DNA from: Steinernema hermaphroditum
Taxonomy: Eukaryota; Nematoda; Chromadorea; Rhabditida; Steinernematidae
Assembly (NCBI GenBank): GCA_030435675.1
Contig: CM059622.1
Location: 6,758,001-6,822,000 of the forward strand
Length of the DNA stretch: 64,000 nucleotides
Direction: 5' to 3'
Position 1 is the stretch's first letter. Each line of letters starts with the position of its first letter. Shown piece by piece: positions 22,804 to 33,647 of the stretch. Below the pieces are notes generated by a model that was not told the DNA's origin, did no database searches, and was given only the letters and a program-made list of their open reading frames with translations. The translations under genes were made by a program, and so were the position numbers.

Positions 22804-23269
22804 GACGAATGGAGAGAGGTTCAAGAATAATAAAGTGATCTTTTTTGAGTGATGTCAAGCAGTGTTTATGCCTTACACGACGCCGACTCGTGACGTCCTT
22901 CTTTTCCATTTAAGACTTTTCGGACGGGAAACTCACGTGAGCTCTCCCCTATAAAAAATAGAGAGCTTCCGTTCTGCGAACTATGACATCACCGTCACAA
23001 GGGAGCGATGTAAACAAGGGACTATATTTGTCGAGAAGGTTGACTAATCTCCCTTTGTTTGAAGGACGTTCGAAACATTCACAAACCATAGAATACGGCA
23101 CAAAAATTTCAATACAGTGTATGGTAAACCGAGTCCATGGCATGAGTCTCCTCATATTTGAGTATAAAAATATAACTAAAGATTAAGTCATGGTTATAAC
23201 ACATGCCCCTTTTCATCAAAAGACTCAGCGTGGTCTTTTTTCCCTCCACAGAATTTCCGTTTCCATCAA

Positions 23270-23470
23270 CTACAGTAACCTGAACCAACCTCCTCGTCCG
23301 GAGAGGAACCGAGTCCTCGGCCGATGAAGACGTTCGGTGGAGATCTGCGGGAGACTCTGCGACCTCTGGAAGGTGACGTGTCCGGCGAGGGGCGACAGAG
23401 CGTCAGCCTGCTCGGCCTCCTCGACGGTCGCCATGTCGGCGAGCTGAAGCGCCGTCACGGGATTCGCCAT
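23270..23470 (-). CDS. Putative small protein or last exon, unknown
   Basis: A 66-codon frame starts at ATG 23470, 12 bases after a good acceptor (CTCTTTTCAG), and has GC-rich codon use like the nearby real exons. It contains a Ser/Pro-rich RSQSLPQIS patch. The frame stays open a little upstream of the acceptor, so it could be a terminal exon of a longer minus-strand gene. No AATAAA is evident just downstream. Confidence 0.35.
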   Translation of the reverse strand: MANPVTALQLADMATVEEAEQADALSPLAGHVTFQRSQSLPQISTERLHRPRTRFLSGRGGWFRLL

Positions 23471-23815
23471 CGCGGTGAATTCCTGAAAAGAGGATTTCCT
23501 AAGTGGACGCGATGAGGAAGGCAGAGGCGCGTTAAATTGATGCAAATTCGATCTGTTTGCAGGCACGTCCTCCTCCTGTGCACTCTTGTTTTGCCTCTGG
23601 CCGGAAAGTCTCTCGGAAAGAAGCTAATGACCGCCACTGACTCAGATTTGTGCGAGCACTAGGTTGGGCAAACAGCCTTATCAGCGATGGTCTACGGACT
23701 CGAGCGCTCTTCTCGAGTCCAAGTAAACACAGAGTGGACAGACGACGCGAAAAGGAAAGTACCCAGGACGTTGCTCGAGACAGTGGCGATGATCTCCTAG
23801 AACTCTCCAAGGGTA

Positions 23816-24388
23816 CGAGCTGAACTGTGTCTTTCTTGTTTGAAGAAGAGAGCGAAGAGGGAGGCTCACGATAAGGTCAACGTTAGTTCGTTTTCGAAGA
23901 ACTGAGTTAGAACGGTTGCTGCCTTCTCTTTGCACTTGAAATGGGAGGAGATAATGACTTGACGGGGCAATGAGAAAAGAAAATCTATACTCACAAAATC
24001 AGAACCTATAAAAATAGGCATAAGGATTCGGACTGGACCGAACCGAACTATTTTGTCACTTCCATCCCCAGAGCGTGTGCTATGGACGCTCTATACTTTT
24101 GATATTTTTTCCCGAAGAGTTTTATCTTAAGGACCACCTGGATGTCCTTGTGATGAAGGCTCGGGCAGGAAAGGCAGAGAGCAACTGACTAGATGCAAGG
24201 ATCATGTTTGTTTTTCACATAAAAAGAGGTCAAACTATGAAATGCGACCATAAAGTGACAAGAAAGACGAGCTGAACTGTGTCGTTCTTGTTCGAAGAAG
24301 AGGAAGGCTGGATAAGGTTAGTCCGTTTTCGAAGAAATGAACTAGAACGGTCACTGCTTTCTCTTTGCACGTAAGATGGGAGGAGAGA
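23816..24388. repeat. Diverged direct repeat (two copies of about 130 bp)
   Basis: Copies at 23816-23953 and 24268-24388 share cgagctgaactgtgt, cgttttcgaagaa, and ctttctctttgcac / ccttctctttgcac in order, with small indels. The similarity may extend further (gaagagttttatc near 24115 and 24420), so the whole segment was probably duplicated in tandem and then diverged. Confidence 0.6.
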
Positions 24389-26891
24389 TGTGCTTTGGGA
24401 TGGAAGTTTTACTTATTCCTGAAGAGTTTTATCATAAGAGCCAACCAAGAAATACGACTGCCTAAGACCATTGAGCACTTAAGACACGTGGCTTTACTTA
24501 TAGCCTTGAATTTTTTTGCAAAACAAATCGCACGCAATAACATTTTCCACGGAATCTTCAATTCTTCCTTTCGTTTTTGGCTTGCACAGTTTACAGCACT
24601 GCAGTCACAGCTCTCCTCTAGCGCCAGACAGTCGCGACTTTCAAAAAAAAAAAAACCGCAGACGCAGACATGCATACCATTATCTTGCAGAGCCGCGAGA
24701 CTCTTTGCGATCTCGCAACGGGCGAAACGTAAAGTGCAGAATCAAGATGGACATTGCATTTGCAGGCAAGTTGGATCAGAATCAGATTACGAAGAGATAG
24801 TGGATGAGGATGAAACACGAATAAGGTCTGGAGTTATAAGTGTGGAAAGGAAGCTCGGGTTAGGACAGATCTTTTTGTCTTTTAAGACTCCGAGGTTATT
24901 CAATCCAATGACAGTATATCGAAGCTGCTCGGAGCATTGAGACATCCGGCTTGTTTTTTGACTTAAAACTCTGGACCTCATTCTTGTTCTCATCAACGAA
25001 AGGGAGATTTCATGGATGCCATCGATAAAGGCTCGAGGATCTGTCGAGAACAGAGACTGTGGACTGTGATATGCCCTTTTTGCGCACTATGATTGCAAAC
25101 CATAAAAGTCAGAAAAGTCAAAAATAAGTGCAAATAAATAAAAAATCAAATAAAACGGTTCCTCAGCCGTCTCTCGGCAGCACGAGGACATGAGAAGGAG
25201 ACGCGGTCAAATGGGATTTCGGCGTGTCCATCGCCATCTGCTGCGCAGACGACCACAGTGTCGTCTTTGTCTACGTCTTCCGCTTTGTGTCATCGCAGAA
25301 ACATTTCGATCTGAATCACCGTGTGTGGGAGTGATCGGGTTACATCACTTTGGAGAAAGAATAAACTGAGAGTCACTCAACACGAGGCCCTGTTGCCGGC
25401 AATTATTTGTCCGATGAGTGGCTGACACAGGCGAGGGAGGATCTACGAAAGCTGTCTTGTTTTTATGTGACCGAAAGACGGAAGGACGGACAGGAAGTGG
25501 ACGGAAGTGGCATTACACTGGGCGCATGTCCCGACACCGCACGAACGGCACTTTTGACACTCTTGCAAGAACTACACCTGCGCGACGTGTCCACTCATCT
25601 GTGAGCAAATGCTTATTATTGCGTAATATGAGATCAGCGAGGGGGGCTGTGCCACAGAGTCACGTGCCCTCAGTTCTTTGATTGATTCGGAGGAATAACT
25701 GACAGTGTAACACGAGGAGATAAACAAATTTGAAAATTCCGAAGAAGACGAACACTCAAAAGTCGTTTTTCCGAATACTCTTTTTTTGCACTATACCAAT
25801 GTGCACTTTAGGGCGCTTCAGAACTGCACTGTCATGTAATGCAGATGAGAACATTCAATAGATGTTCCGAATGAATAATTCTCCCGAGCCCTTTCTTGTG
25901 CGCTTCCCGACAGAACAGCCATAAAGAGACAAGAAAGGGCGTCCTAGGCGAACACGCTGCGGCTTTTACATATCGCGACGTGAAATACAAACAGAAGAGC
26001 GGACGGGGCGTCGGCTTTGTCGCCTGGAAGTGGAGACCCTCAGGCAAAAGAACTTAGAAAAAGCGACAGAGTGGATCTGCATCGTGAGCAGGTGGATAGG
26101 CCCGGGCAGACAGATCGATCACTGAGAGGGTGGGGGCGAGTGAAAAGCCGTGGGAACGAAGGATCGGGGTGGAGCCTCTTCGAACGCACTTCGGGTCACG
26201 GCGACCTCAGGGCGCAAGCCGCTGGAAGAGGTAGGTATTGATCTTGTTTTGAACGCCGTCGGCGAAATTCGCAACTAACGGCATGTTTTGGCTTCTTCTT
26301 GTGTTTTCTTTCAAACGGCTCGCCTCCTCTTGTGCCTCATTTATGCATTAATATCGATCTTTGCGCTGAAATTGAAAAAGAAGAGCTAATGGATCCGTCC
26401 TCTCGAGGGCTCCGACGACGATTCTGGGAAATAATTAAATCCGTGCGAGACCAAAGGTCTTTGCGGGAGTTCGCGGGGAAAATAAGTCGCGAAAAGTGAA
26501 AATAGAAAGGCCGAGGAAAATAGAGTAAACACGGCGCGTTGCCCGAGGCCAAGAGGACCTCGTCGGGAGGGAGCGCTGTGTGTGGCCGCGGGGCCCGGCC
26601 GTCCGATGGGGACACTTGCCGAATGCGGAGCGAGGGCGTGTGCACGTCTAAAATTAGAATGGATTAACGGGGACGGGAGGAGTGGGTAATGAGGTGGACT
26701 AATGAGGTGCCAGATGAAGAGGAGCTTTGTGACAGACTCGTTTATCGTGAAAACCATGTGAACTTCTAGAGGTCAAGTAATTGAGTTCTGAGTGCGAAAA
26801 CGAACGAAAGGTGCATGAGCAGGAAATCTTGATCTAAATGACTGAAATTTGGCACACTAGTAGATTCTTTCTCTCCGGAGATACTGTCAGG

Positions 26892-27082
26892 TACAGGGTG
26901 GCCCAAAAAGCACATATAGGCAGAATTTTGGAATGTCATTTCCGTGAGCATCTAAGCATGAAACCGGTTGTCAAATAAAAAAAAAGAAAGGCTAAAAAAA
27001 GAACAGAAAAGCCCAAAAAAATGAAACCAACCGGCCTCTTCGGCCTGACTCTGTCTAGATGCCCTTTTTGGGGCACTCTGTA
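26892..27082. mobile_element. Short Tc1/mariner-like MITE
   Basis: The left end TACAGGGTGGCCCAAAAAG (26892-26910) is matched by an inverted TACAGAGTGCCCCAAAAAG at the right end (27064-27082). Both are flanked by TA, the Tc1/mariner target duplication. The interior (about 140 bp) has no ORF, so it is non-autonomous. Confidence 0.6.
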
Positions 27083-28418
27083 TACTACACGTAGGGTTAG
27101 TCTAATAGTCGATCGTGGTCTGGCAGACCGCTGTATTTCTGGGGGGTATGTTTGTGCAGAGGAAACAAAATTGCGGGTTCCGGGGTTAGTTGGTGGGAAA
27201 CGGATGTCTTGACGGTGCGAGAGTATACCGCATTCTTTAACTTACATGGAGTGCCAATGAATGAAAAACGAACGAAAGGTAATTTCATGTCAGTTCAGAT
27301 AGAAACTGTATGTTTGAGAAAAAAAGACAAATGATACAACATACGGCAACATGATGCAAAGGACAAAAACTGAATTTTGAAAACCTGAAGACTCTCAAAT
27401 CTTTTAAACGAAGATGGGAGCCTTCTTCCAAGGAATAAAAAGAACTGCACAATATAAATACAATATAAACTCATGCTCCAGAACGGAAACAAATCACTCA
27501 AAAAATGAACGAAAGGTTTAACGATGCGGTGAACCACCACGAACCACAGTTACCGTTTTACAAAAAAAAAGATGGAAAACATGAGGGAAAAGACCGAGGA
27601 GAGGATCGTTTCCGTTGCCTACGTTATAAGCTGAGTATTCTAATCTCATGACGACCGATAAGACAAAAGCATGAGTGCTGTAATAAGTACTCTTCAGCGA
27701 AATACATCACTTCCGCCTACCTAGATCCACTTCTTATCAGTTCAACCCACTGAATCATCTCCTGGAGCCAGACTGAAGTCGATCTCTTATCGCGAACGCT
27801 CTCAGCCAGCCATCGACCACCGAAAGGAAGTCACCCGACTGATGAGTTACCCGATTTTCCACCAATCTCACCGAACTGGTCCTATAAGCGGGTAAATGTC
27901 GTACTATCGTCCGCCCCCGACTGTTTGTGGAGGTCTCTGATCCGCAGGACAAACTTTCTGGCACTCGGGTCGTCTGCTTACTTCCACGACGCCTCGTTAC
28001 GCAAACCGCGGCAGCTGACAAAACGCTTTTCGCCCAAATTTGAGTGTGCTAAACCATGGTTCCATGTTTGCACTTTAATAAAAGCACATCAGAAACGGTG
28101 GTAAAAGGGATCCGAAGGCGAATTGTCGAAGGAAAAGGCACGGATCCGGTGGTGTGAAGTTCCTCCACGTGTTTCCTTAACCTTTGAGAAGAAGCTAAGC
28201 TATCGGAGGAAAATAGAATGGCCGGTTTTATGAATCTTCCGGTCGAAATTCATTGAGTGGGTTGAAATGGCTGGCACCTTTATGGATTTAGGACTGACCA
28301 GATTCAAGAAAGTTTACTTTAGTCCTTAGCGATCTTGAAACGATCTTGGACACAATTCTCTTTGATTTTCAACTTCTGTACTCAATGGTCTTGAAAGAAT
28401 CTGCCATCGCAGTACAAA

Positions 28419-28890
28419 ACAAGGGAACCTTCCGAAGTGCCTCGGTTCGAGCTGAAAATTGGCACACAGGTAGACCTACATTTTAGTGAACGTCAACCCC
28501 AAAAGGGCGTCGGCTTATACGCATACCCGACCATGTGAACACCCTACAAAAGTTACGGATACTTGACTTCACCAACAAAGTGAGAAATGAGAGTGTAGCT
28601 GAACTGGTTTGTAACCTGACTGCCATTTTTGTGATCCGGGTTCTATTCCCCTTCTGTCCCACATTTTTTCTTTTTGCTCCTCCAGCATACTTGAATTTGT
28701 TTTTTTTTTCGTTGTGATCAATCCTGTCCCTATTTCAGTTATGAATGTTTGGCAAGGTTTTGCAACTCCTTACAAGGGTACAGTCGAACATGCATCGACG
28801 CAGATTGATGGGTTGACGTTCACTAAAATGTAGGCCTACCTGTGTGTCAATTTTCAGCTCGATCCTAGGCACTTCGGAAGGTTCCCTTGT
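28419..28890. mobile_element. Foldback element with about 80-bp inverted arms
   Basis: The arm 28419-28498 (acaagggaaccttccgaagt ... cgtcaaccc) is repeated in reverse complement at 28811-28890 with few mismatches. The interior of about 310 bp carries no recognisable gene. No clear target duplication was found. Confidence 0.6.
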
Positions 28891-29409
28891 AAGAGCATAC
28901 AAAGGGTTCAAAGCTGCGTGGACTAGGACTAATCAGGCTCGATACACCATCGTTCTTAAGCGGGTTTCATCAGACCATCTTAGCTACTGATAAAAGCTAA
29001 AAAAGCCGATTGAAATACATAAACTTGGAGGAGACTTAACAAGAAGATGAAAGGGAAGAGAGGCCAAGAAGGATTCCACTTACACGTGAACAGGAGCATC
29101 ATTGTTCGCTATCACAGACAATCTCTTTTATTTTTGTGTGATAAAAGTGTGGCTTCATAACAAGAAGGTCATGCGACCTGTAAGGTTACTACTACGTGGC
29201 AACTAGTAAACTATGAACGGAACTAAGATAGCACGTGAATGCTTTGAGTACTTTGTATTTTCGACCTCAATTGTCTAAATCCGGTAAGTATTGTTTATTT
29301 ATGTGCACATCCTTTAGAAAGAAAAGGCCTTCTTGTCTTCTCGCCTTCGGCCTCGTTCCTTCTTGCTGCCACTAGCCTTTGACTCGCAAACAGTGGACTG
29401 TCAAATGAG

Positions 29410-29877
29410 TCCACCGCCACCCACATCTCCGACAGTTCCTCAGCCAATTAATCGAGTCACCCGTACCCAATGATCATTCTCCGCGGGTCTCTATCCCGGA
29501 GACGGCGTCACGTGGGGTCCGACCTTGGTTCGTCGCTTTCTTTGTCCTCCTCCTCGTTTTCGTCTCCGCCACCGCCTCGCCGAACGCAACACCGTCTTCG
29601 CGCTCTACCGGAGGTTGCAGGGCGGTCCTCTTCCTGGTCGGCGCTCTCTCAGCCCTCCTCCTTGGGTGCGTTCCTTCGCGGCGATGGTCATTGGGTCACC
29701 AAAAAAAGCGCGAGCAGCTGCCGTTCCACAGTTCCTTTGACCGTCGCTGTACCGTGCGGCGGATATTCGGCGGAGATATCGATCGTCTCCCTTGGAACTT
29801 GTTGCTGTCCTCGGAAACGTCGATGCGATCAGAAGACGGCGAAGACGTCGCCCGAATTCGGCAGCGACCGCTATTGA
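29410..29877 (+). CDS. Putative small membrane protein, structure uncertain
   Basis: The frame is open after TGA 29407-29409 and encodes a membrane segment WFVAFFVLLLVFVSATA and a second one, VLFLVGALSALLLG. A donor GTGCGTTCC after the second and an acceptor at GCGAGCAG (around 29718) would continue to a Cys-rich tail (GTCCCPRKRRC) ending near 29877. No in-frame ATG is seen, so a 5' exon must lie upstream; a strong GTAAGTATTG donor at 29284 is a candidate. High GC content leaves all three frames open here, so the call is tentative. Confidence 0.3.
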
Positions 29878-30742
29878 TCGGGCGCTCGGTTCACGCGATT
29901 TGTTGTTGACGTCGCGACGGTCGATCGACGCGTCTTCGCTCCGTTCCCGTAGTTGAAGGCCCGAAACGACGCCATCTCCCGGCGACCACGCTTTACCGCG
30001 CTTCACCGATGCTGAATTTTCAACGAAATTCGGCCCTTCGTGTAAAGTGGACTCCCTGAAAACTGCGATCTAATAGGACATCTGTGTCCCTGTGGTCTGT
30101 CTCCAACTATGGGAAAAGAAGAAGTACGGTGTCGATGCCGTGTTCACTTTTGAGCACACAGGTACCACTAGATTTCGTGTGGAGATAACTTTTGGTGAAG
30201 TCGGAGCGCGAGAAATCGGAACGAGTCCTTCGCACTTCGTGTCTATCGCCACTAATCAGAGTCACTCCCTTCACAGATCGCAATCTACTTCGTAGTTCTT
30301 AAAATGTTGCTTTTGTGAAGTGATCTGTTAACTGACTTGTGGTCTTAGAGGCCCTTCCCTTTCCTAGAAAGTCCCTTTCGAAAAGAGCTTTTTTGAAGGT
30401 TCGAAAACCAATAAATCGTTTTATTTAATCCCCACTCTCACTGGAATATTCATGCCAACGTTTAGCAAAAATCCGTCTTCCTAATATTTGTTGTGCTTGG
30501 TATGCTACCGTATCAGAGTATTCACCGTTATTGTTCTATTATTCTCCGCGACTTTTAATTCTGAATTCTAATAATCTCTTCCTCTTCTCTTCCTTTCAAG
30601 TACCGTACCTCACGCTTTAATTACCCATATCTCGGATACTCCCTTTTTGGCCGTTCTAATGTTCATCTCACAAGAAGATCGCCATTTCAGATTACTCCTG
30701 CCCCTAATCTCCACCGTTCCCTGAGAGTCGAAGCCGCGCCCG
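29878..30742. other. Intergenic upstream of the CDK gene
   Basis: No gene is recognised. Short open frames around 30070-30295 on both strands have no support. A leader acceptor (CATTTCAG, ends 30690) for the CDK gene lies at the right end. Confidence 0.45.
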
Positions 30743-31961
30743 ATGACGCTCTGTTCGTCGTCGGCCCACGACCAAACCATTCAGCACACGCTCAGCCACC
30801 CTGAGCCCTGGGTGTCCCATCCGGGACAGTTCCAGGCCCCCGTCCCTAGGCAGCAGAGGTATCAGATCCTCAGGGAGCTCGGCAAAGGCGCCTATGGTAC
30901 TGTATACCACGCACGTGATGTTGACAATGGGTTGGAGGTTAGTTCTGCGCCAGCGCTTCCCTTTCAATCCAGATTCTACAGTATGCGATGAAGACGATTC
31001 TCATGCGGATGTCCGAAGAGGGCATCCCACAGAATCTGCTCAGAGAGATCTCCACCCTGAAGGCCCTGCAGAGGATAGAACACCCAAATATCACAAGGTG
31101 ACTTGTACTTTCAAAGTGCATCCTCTAAAAGTGCATTTAAGAATGCACGACGTCGTCGTGACGAGCTGCGAGCGCGACAACTACGATATGTGCGTGAACG
31201 TGATCTACGAGAAGTGCGACTGGGACCTCTACGAGTTTCTGAGGATGATCCCGAGGGACATGAGCGACATGCAGTGCCGCCACTTCGGGAGACAACTCTT
31301 CTGCGGCCTCGACTTCCTCCATTCCCATGGAGTCATACACAGAGATATCGTGAGTCCCCGTGCGAGTCCTTTGTGAAGGTTTAGAGGTTTAGAAGCCACA
31401 GAACATTCTCGTCAACCGAGATCATACCCTGAAGATCACCGACTTCGGGCTCGCCAGGACCTACACGATGCACTCCTGCTTCACCACTGTGGTGAGTACA
31501 TAGATCGTGTAGATCCGTTCATAGTCGTTTCCTGCAGGTGGTCACTTTGTGGTACCGTAGTCCCGAACTCCTCCTGCAGACCAAGTACAGCGCCGCCATC
31601 GACATCTGGTCGGCCGGCTGCATCTTAGTCGAGCTCTACACGCGGAGTGCTCTCTTCCCCTGCAACAGCGAAGTCCAGCAGCTGAAGACCATATTCCAGT
31701 CAGTCGTCCGCCCTACTTCGCCTCCAATCCATTCGTTTCAGAAAACTCGGGACGCCGCCTCCGGAGATGTGGCCCCAGGACGCCGTCGTCGACTGGTCCA
31801 GCTTTCCCATGCACCCTCCGACGCCCCTCGAGATTCTAGCACCCCAGATGGCCCACGCGCCCTACGCCATCGATCTCGTCCTCCAAACCCTCAGCTTCAG
31901 TCCCTTCGCACGCCCGTCGGCCGCTGAATGTCTGATGAGTCCCTATTTCCACGACATGTGA
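30743..31961 (+). CDS. cdk-4: CDK4/6-like cyclin-dependent kinase
   Basis: Six exons (30743-30937, 30982-31097, 31142-31349, 31393-31491, 31538-31698, 31742-31961) join in frame to 332 residues. Kinase motifs are [23 protein letters not shown] and DFGLA. The cyclin-binding helix region [13 protein letters not shown] corresponds to the PISTVRE-type helix of CDK4/6. The activation segment ends [15 protein letters not shown], close to CDK4/6 (VVVTLWYRAPE), with the activating Thr conserved. With cyclin D this kinase would drive the G1/S transition in the nucleus. The PSTAIRE-like helix is more divergent than in vertebrates. A 67-bp inverted copy of the start of exon 5 lies at 32122-32188. Confidence 0.85.
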
Positions 31962-32121
31962 AGGAATTAGCCTCAAACGTATTGTGTCAAAACCCACCGT
32001 CTTTCATCGACTCACCTCCTTTCGATCGGTTTAGTGTCACGCAGACTGCCAAATAGTCTTTTGTAGTTCTTTTGTACATTTCTGTCTTTCTTCTCGCGCC
32101 ATAAAATATAACTGAAGGAGC

Positions 32122-32188
32122 GTCGAATGGCGGCGCGGTACTTGGTCTGTAGGAGGAGCTCGGGACTACGGTACCACAAAGTGACCGC
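32122..32188 (-). pseudogene. Inverted partial copy of cdk-4 exon 5
   Basis: On the minus strand, an acceptor-like AG is followed by sequence that translates [16 protein letters not shown] and then drifts out of homology. It matches 31538-31604 with about five substitutions and one indel. It has no other kinase exons, so it is a fragment. Lying about 500 bp downstream of its source in inverted orientation, it can pair with exon 5 if transcription reads through. Confidence 0.75.
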
Positions 32189-32276
32189 CTGTCTAACCAT
32201 CTAACACATCTTTCGGAATTCGGTCAGGACAAAGTAATGACCAGATGAAATAGGACTGTTTTATTAGAAAAATAGA

Positions 32277-33468
32277 CTATTCAGTGCAGTCATCCTCTAT
32301 TTCTTGTCGCTTCTTCTTTTTTGTTGTGCGCAGGATGACCAGACGGCACTGATGATTCTTTGAGATTCGCAGCATCGCGCCGTCATTCTTCTGATTCTGG
32401 TAGTTCGGGGCACTGAAGACTGTTAAGACACGATCCTTACAAGCGAACTTGTATTCGTCCTGCAATAACTAGTGTCATTTGACTTAGCAAAATTTGAAGA
32501 CACACAGTATTGGTGCACTGATGCGCGCGGACGATGAGGCCCAACTTGTTCTTCTTTTACAATCGACGGGCCGAAGTTGAAGGAGATCCCGCGAGGACTC
32601 ATAGACCAGCTGTCACGAGTTTCGTCGACAGTGGGATCTGACCACACGAGGTCACAGACTAAGCCGTATGCCGGGATGATGCATGGATATTGAATCTAGA
32701 AACACCATGCGAGTGAATATGAGTCATCAAAGAAGGGTTCACCTTGTCGATATCGTCTATAGTGGTCATGTACGGAGAAAGTCCTCCGTGCATGCACAAA
32801 ATGACTCCATCGATTTGCGCGGAAAGCGGGAGATAGTTGAAGACAGTTATGAAGGTGTTGAAAACCTTCTCGGCAATCTCCTCCCCGCTGTCGGCGTATC
32901 GCTTCATACACTCGTCGTAGAATCCGTAGGCCATCATCGTATGACGGTCTTCGTGGTTTCCGAGGAGCAGAAACACTTTGGTGGGGAACTTGATCTTCAG
33001 CGCAAGGAGAAACATGGCCACTTCGATGCCTTGCGCGCCGCGGTCCACATAGTCTCCCATGAAAAGGTGGCTTTGCGTATACGGTAGGCCCATTCTATTG
33101 CATGCTCGCACAGCTTGAAGATCTCGTCAGGCGTTGGCTCGACCTCGATGAGTGGCGCAGTCGGTCGCGATAGAGGGTCCTTATTTCGCCCACGCTCCTC
33201 GGCCGGAACCTCGGGCATCTTTGCAGAGAGAAGCTTGCAGATGAGCAAGTTTACAAGGGGAATCTGGACGATATCCTTCGCGACCTCCGTCGCGAGCTCT
33301 TCTTCATCACTGCTGCTCGAATCGTCGCTTTCAGGCACGTTCTCCTGGTCCGAATGCTAAAGAGTGGGGATATTTTTCCAGTTGAGGCACCAGCGAAAAA
33401 TATACCTGCTCGTCACTGTTTTCCTGCTTTTTCTTCTCTTCACTGGTTGCGATGGAATTCTGCGACAT
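32277..33468 (-). pseudogene. PP1-type serine/threonine phosphatase, broken (GDxHG segment missing, frame breaks)
   Basis: Exons 33406-33468, 32744-33356, 32506-32695 and 32277-32459 keep good introns. PPP-family motifs present are LFMGDYVDRG, LLLGNHEDR, HGGLSP, IVRAHQ and FSAPNYQ. Two defects are visible. After EIFKLCEH (around 33100) the text jumps directly to a NRMGLP segment in another frame, removing about 35 residues with the metal-binding GDIHG motif. Near 32570 an extra base in an A-run shifts frame just before the RAHQ motif. An acidic N-terminal extension (Ser/Asp/Glu-rich) precedes the domain. Either it is a recent pseudogene or there are assembly errors at two places. AATAAA on the minus strand lies at about 32261. 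Confidence 0.7.
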
Positions 33469-33647
33469 GCTGATCGATGAACGCGAAGTGACTCGACCGA
33501 AGGCTTCCCTGGCACGACCGACTCGAAACGTACACTGCAATCGACGTGTCCCTCTCGACCGATGGAGCCCGCCGGAGCTGTCTAGACAGTATGTCTAGAC
33601 CATGACTTTAAAAGAAACGCACCGAGAAGTTGTCTTCATTTTTCTCC

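Larger units (their letters stand above)
23471..29409. other. Gene-poor, repeat-rich stretch of about 6 kb
   Basis: No convincing coding gene. Contents noted: a diverged direct duplication (23816-23953 / 24268-24388), a short TA-flanked inverted-repeat element (26892-27082), a foldback element (28419-28890), and homopolymer-rich AT tracts. A 191-codon open frame at 24365-24940 overlaps the duplication and has no coding signature. GC-rich patches near 25200-25300 and 26500-26640 are unexplained. Confidence 0.45.

Noticed and set aside
24365..24940. 191-codon open frame on the plus strand
   Set aside because: It overlaps a duplicated non-coding repeat, has no codon bias or domain, and no AATAAA or splice context supports it.
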